From CAIYMF01 sp943329595 (GTDB taxonomy: Bacteria; Actinomycetota; Actinomycetes; S36-B12; CAIYMF01), in the NCBI GenBank assembly GCA_943329595.2, contig CALQEM020000009.1:1-32783 (forward strand): a stretch of DNA of 32,783 bases. The letters are read 5' to 3'. Below, piece after piece: positions 29,979 to 32,783 of this stretch. A program made the position numbers and the translations under genes. The first letter of the stretch is position 1. The number at the start of each line of letters is the position of its first letter. The notes under the pieces were generated by a model that searched no databases, was not told the DNA's origin, and saw only the letters and a list, made by a program, of their open reading frames with translations.

Positions 29979-32162
29979 ATGCCCGGCTTCGATGACGATG
30001 GGGCGTTAACCCAACTCGGTCCGCTGATTGAGGCCATCCAGACCGACGATCACGTATTTGCGCCCTCGGCCGAGTTCGTTTCTCACTCGGCGATTACCGA
30101 CCACTCCCTCTATGAGCAGGCGGCACACGATCTCACGGGGTACTGGGCCGAACAGGCTCAACGGATCGACTGGATATCGCCGTGGACTCAGGTGCTCGAC
30201 GACTCGAAGGCTCCGTTCTACCAATGGTTCGTCGATGGCAAGCTGAACGTATCGGTGAACTGCCTCGATCGTCACCTTGCAACCAAGGGTGATCAGGTCG
30301 CGTACTTCTGGGAGGGTGAGCCCGGCGATACCGAGTCAATCACGTTCAGCGACCTCCATGCTCGCGTCTGCCGCATGGCGAACGCCCTGAGGGAGTTGGG
30401 TGTTCGCAAGGGCGACCCCGTCGCGATCTACATGGGCATGGTTCCTGAACTCCCGGTTGCGATGCTGGCCTGTGCACGCATCGGCGCACCGCACACGGTC
30501 GTCTTCGCGGGGTTCAGCCCCAGCGCAATCGCCGACCGGATCAACGACCTAGGCTGCACCACCGTCATCACGCAGGACGAGTCGTGGCGGCACGGGCGCT
30601 CAGTGCCGCTCAAGGGGCCCGTTGACGAAGCGCTCACCACCTGTCCTTCCGTGACCAACGTCGTGGTCACCCGGCGGACTGGCAGCCCCATCGAGTGGGT
30701 TGAGGGACGCGATCACTGGTACCACGAAATCGTCGCGAGCCAGCCTGCCACCTGTGATCCCGAGCCCATGGACGCCGAGGATCCCCTCTTCGTGCTCTAC
30801 ACCTCGGGCACCACTGGCAAGCCCAAAGGCATCCTGCACACCACCGGCGGATATCTGGTGGGCGTCTCGACCACCCATCGCCAAGTCTTCGACATCCACA
30901 GTGATGACGTCTACTGGTGCGCCGCCGACATCGGGTGGATCACCGGGCACAGCTACATCGTGTATGGCCCACTGGCGAATGGCACCACAGGGATCATCTA
31001 CGAGGGAGCTCCTGGCACCCCTAACAAAGACCGCATCTGGAGCATGATCGAGCGCTACCGCGCGACGATTCTCTACACCGCGCCCACGGCGATTCACGCC
31101 TTCATGAAGTGGGGGGTTGAGCACCTCCAGAAGCACGACCTCACCTCGCTTCGCCTGCTGGGTTCGGTGGGCGAGCCGATCAAGCCCGAAGCCTGGCACT
31201 GGTACTACACCAACGTGGGCGGTGGCCGCTGCCCCATCGTCGACACATGGTGGCAGACCGAAACCGGCATGATCATGATCGCTCCCCTTCCGGGGGCGGT
31301 TCCGCTCAAGCCTGGCTCAGCGACCTTCCCGCTACCGGGCATCCGCGCCGACGTGATCAACGAAGATGGAACCAGCGTCGAATCTGGCCAGGGCGGGCTG
31401 CTGATGCTCGATGGCCCATGGCCGGCGATGATGCGTACCCTCTGGGGCGACGACGAGCGCTACGTGCAGACCTACTGGTCGCAGTACCCAGGTCGCTACC
31501 TCGCCGGCGATGGGTCGCGGCGCGACAACGACGATTACATCTGGGTTGTCGGTCGCATCGACGATGTGATGAACGTGTCAGGGCATCGGCTTTCAACGGT
31601 CGAACTCGAGGCCGCGCTTCTTGACCACCCCGCGGTGGCAGAGGCGGCGGTGGTCGGTCGCGCAGATCCAATGACCGGCCAAGCAATCGCTGCCTTCGTC
31701 ACGCTCAAGAACTCGGTTGAGCCCAGCGAGGAGTTGATCACCGAACTGCGCGACCATGTGGCCCAGCGGATCGGTCGCTTCGCCCGACCCTCGTCAATCG
31801 TGATCACCGATGAGCTCCCCAAGACGGGGTCGGGCAAGATCATGAGACGGCTGCTGCGCGACATTAGCGAGAACCGAGATCTGGGCGATATCACCACGCT
31901 TCAGAATTCTGACGTGGTCGCCGATCTTGTGGCGCGCTCGCGCCGACCCACACCGAAAGAGGACCCGCTCGACGCAGTGCTCACGTGGCTCTCGAACCCC
32001 GAGAACGACGAGGCCCCTACGCCCGCGAGGTGTCTGACCTGCGAACACGGTGCTGACGGAGAGTGGACCCCTCGACCCGTCGACATCCACGTCCGCGGCG
32101 ATAACTGCCCTCACTGTGCAGCAATCGCTGCCGAGGCCCGCGCCCAGGCTTCGGCAGGGTAG
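29979..32162 (+). CDS. acsA: Acetyl-CoA synthetase (AMP-forming) with C-terminal CxxC-CxxC extension
   Basis: The product is 727 residues. YTSGTTGKPKGILHTTGGY (274-292), WWQTETG with the Trp that closes the small acyl pocket, and PKTGSGKIMRRLLR (catalytic and acetylation-type Lys at about 620) define acetyl-CoA synthetase. The core ends near residue 650, the usual length. About 75 residues follow, with CLTC (685/688) and CPHC (710/713), a likely small zinc ribbon absent from typical members. The start at 29979 (GAGG about 8 nt upstream) is preferred over a TTG at 29781, whose added residues are non-conserved. Upstream 29725-29978 shows no gene. It stands apart from the catabolic island but would use its acetate. 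Confidence 0.93.
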   Translation: MPGFDDDGALTQLGPLIEAIQTDDHVFAPSAEFVSHSAITDHSLYEQAAHDLTGYWAEQAQRIDWISPWTQVLDDSKAPFYQWFVDGKLNVSVNCLDRHLATKGDQVAYFWEGEPGDTESITFSDLHARVCRMANALRELGVRKGDPVAIYMGMVPELPVAMLACARIGAPHTVVFAGFSPSAIADRINDLGCTTVITQDESWRHGRSVPLKGPVDEALTTCPSVTNVVVTRRTGSPIEWVEGRDHWYHEIVASQPATCDPEPMDAEDPLFVLYTSGTTGKPKGILHTTGGYLVGVSTTHRQVFDIHSDDVYWCAADIGWITGHSYIVYGPLANGTTGIIYEGAPGTPNKDRIWSMIERYRATILYTAPTAIHAFMKWGVEHLQKHDLTSLRLLGSVGEPIKPEAWHWYYTNVGGGRCPIVDTWWQTETGMIMIAPLPGAVPLKPGSATFPLPGIRADVINEDGTSVESGQGGLLMLDGPWPAMMRTLWGDDERYVQTYWSQYPGRYLAGDGSRRDNDDYIWVVGRIDDVMNVSGHRLSTVELEAALLDHPAVAEAAVVGRADPMTGQAIAAFVTLKNSVEPSEELITELRDHVAQRIGRFARPSSIVITDELPKTGSGKIMRRLLRDISENRDLGDITTLQNSDVVADLVARSRRPTPKEDPLDAVLTWLSNPENDEAPTPARCLTCEHGADGEWTPRPVDIHVRGDNCPHCAAIAAEARAQASAG

Positions 32163-32219
32163 GCCTAGGCCGCGAGGGGGGTGACTGGGCCTCCTCGCTC
32201 GATCCGTAGTCTCCAGTAC

Positions 32220-32543
32220 ATGAGCATCGCCGTGCCGCTGGACCAACTCGAGGAACGTCTGGCGCACTTTCCCTGGGGGTACCTCATTACGGTGGGCGAC
32301 GATGGCCGAGCGCAGAGCCTTGCGGTGCCAACTCGGTTTGCCGACGGAGTGCTGGTCGCGACCATCGGACGAAGTGCTGCAGGCAACGCGGCTGCGCGCC
32401 CGAACGTCACGATGGTCTTTCCGGGGGTGAGCGGTAACGAGCTCAGCCTGATCGTCGACGGTGACGCCCGGGTCGACGCTGACCGAATCGAAGTGACGCC
32501 CACGTGGGCCGTTCTGCACAGGCCCCCTCTCGGAAGCCCCTGA
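32220..32543 (+). CDS. Pyridoxamine 5'-phosphate oxidase (PPOX)-like protein
   Basis: This small 107-residue protein has the split-barrel beta layout of the flavin/F420-binding PPOX family: FPWGYLITVGDDGRAQSLAVPTRF, then VLVATIGRSAAGNAAARPNVTMVFP and SLIVDGDARVD. The middle segment is where the cofactor phosphate is usually held. It is short compared with true PNP oxidases, so it is a PPOX-like oxidoreductase or binder. A weak ribosome site precedes the ATG at 32220. It converges on the next gene 31 bp downstream. Confidence 0.82.
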   Translation: MSIAVPLDQLEERLAHFPWGYLITVGDDGRAQSLAVPTRFADGVLVATIGRSAAGNAAARPNVTMVFPGVSGNELSLIVDGDARVDADRIEVTPTWAVLHRPPLGSP

Positions 32544-32574
32544 GCGCCTACCGGCTGGCGGTAACTCTCTCAGG

Positions 32575-32783
32575 TCAGGGGGTGGGGATGGGCCAGGGAG
32601 GCGTCGGTGTGGAGGTGGGCTCGCTGCCGTCGTACTTCGTGCGCACCGAAAGCGCGGAGGTCTTCAGCGTGCCGCCACCCACGTAGAAGCGGTAGGGACT
32701 GGTGTCCTCACTGCCTCGGAGCAAGCCCGTCGGCGGCACAGAGAACTGGATGAAGTCCCGCCCAGTCCAACCGCCACCGGCAA
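32575..32783 (-). CDS. C-terminal end of an unidentified protein
   Basis: About 69 C-terminal codons are visible, including GWTGRDFIQFSVPPTG, SEDTSPYRFYVGGG and KTSALSVRTKYDGSEP, and a proline/threonine-rich tail before TGA at 32575-32577. The frame is open to the window edge. The strand-rich core and P/T tail suggest a surface or secreted protein, but I do not recognise the family. It was missed as an ORF because its start lies outside the window. Confidence 0.65.
   Translation of the reverse strand, partial: AGGGWTGRDFIQFSVPPTGLLRGSEDTSPYRFYVGGGTLKTSALSVRTKYDGSEPTSTPTPPWPIPTP

Overview
The window comes from a high-GC Gram-positive bacterium, most likely an actinomycete (Actinomycetota). 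The supporting signs are the GC-rich third codon positions, frequent GTG starts, ATGA/GTGA-coupled genes, an actinobacterial-type lipoprotein signal and the families present. No species can be named from the sequence alone. No rRNA, tRNA, CRISPR array, transposase or integrase gene was seen.

Left part (1-7.3 kb, all genes on the minus strand): the N-terminal half of a D-erythronate dehydrogenase-like SDR protein, a TIGR02452-type macrodomain/PARG-like ADP-ribose hydrolase, a large HIT + phospholipase-D + superfamily 2 helicase + DUF3427 fusion, and a SEC-C/TPR-like protein. The helicase gene sits between two direct repeats of about 411 bp (98% identical). One repeat is the real 3' end of the SEC-C gene. 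The other is an orphan copy abutting a decapitated fragment of an unrelated barrel-like gene. This looks like a recombination-built accessory or defence-like locus.

Central part (7.38-25.26 kb): a compact CoA-thioester catabolic island. A divergent GntR/FCD regulator and an MBL hydrolase lie on the minus strand, and the remaining genes (one CoA-transferase-like gene excepted) run on the plus strand: thiolase, acyl-CoA dehydrogenase, an RbsBCA-type ABC importer (lipoprotein, permease, double ATPase), two small EthD-like proteins, an AHL-lactonase-like MBL hydrolase, an amidohydrolase_2 protein, an acyl-CoA synthetase, two tandem CaiB/BaiF CoA-transferases, an enoyl-CoA hydratase, a RidA-like protein, a MaoC hydratase and an LLM flavin monooxygenase. 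Eleven genes from the ATPase to the LLM protein are head-to-tail, mostly with 1-11 bp overlaps. Read together they suggest import of a small, possibly cyclic or branched compound, flavin-dependent oxygenation, hydrolytic ring opening, CoA activation and beta-oxidation-like breakdown. The substrate is not identifiable. A 47-bp direct repeat (45/47 identical) lies exactly at both edges of this island, which suggests the island was acquired or can recombine as a unit.

Right part (25.4-32.8 kb): an orphan FAD-dependent oxidoreductase, a VapBC-type toxin-antitoxin pair preceded by a broken second copy of the antitoxin, a TetR regulator divergent from a 14-TM DHA2-type efflux pump with a likely operator between them, an acetyl-CoA synthetase with an extra C-terminal CxxC...CxxC module, a small PPOX-family flavin protein, and the C-terminal end of an unidentified protein.
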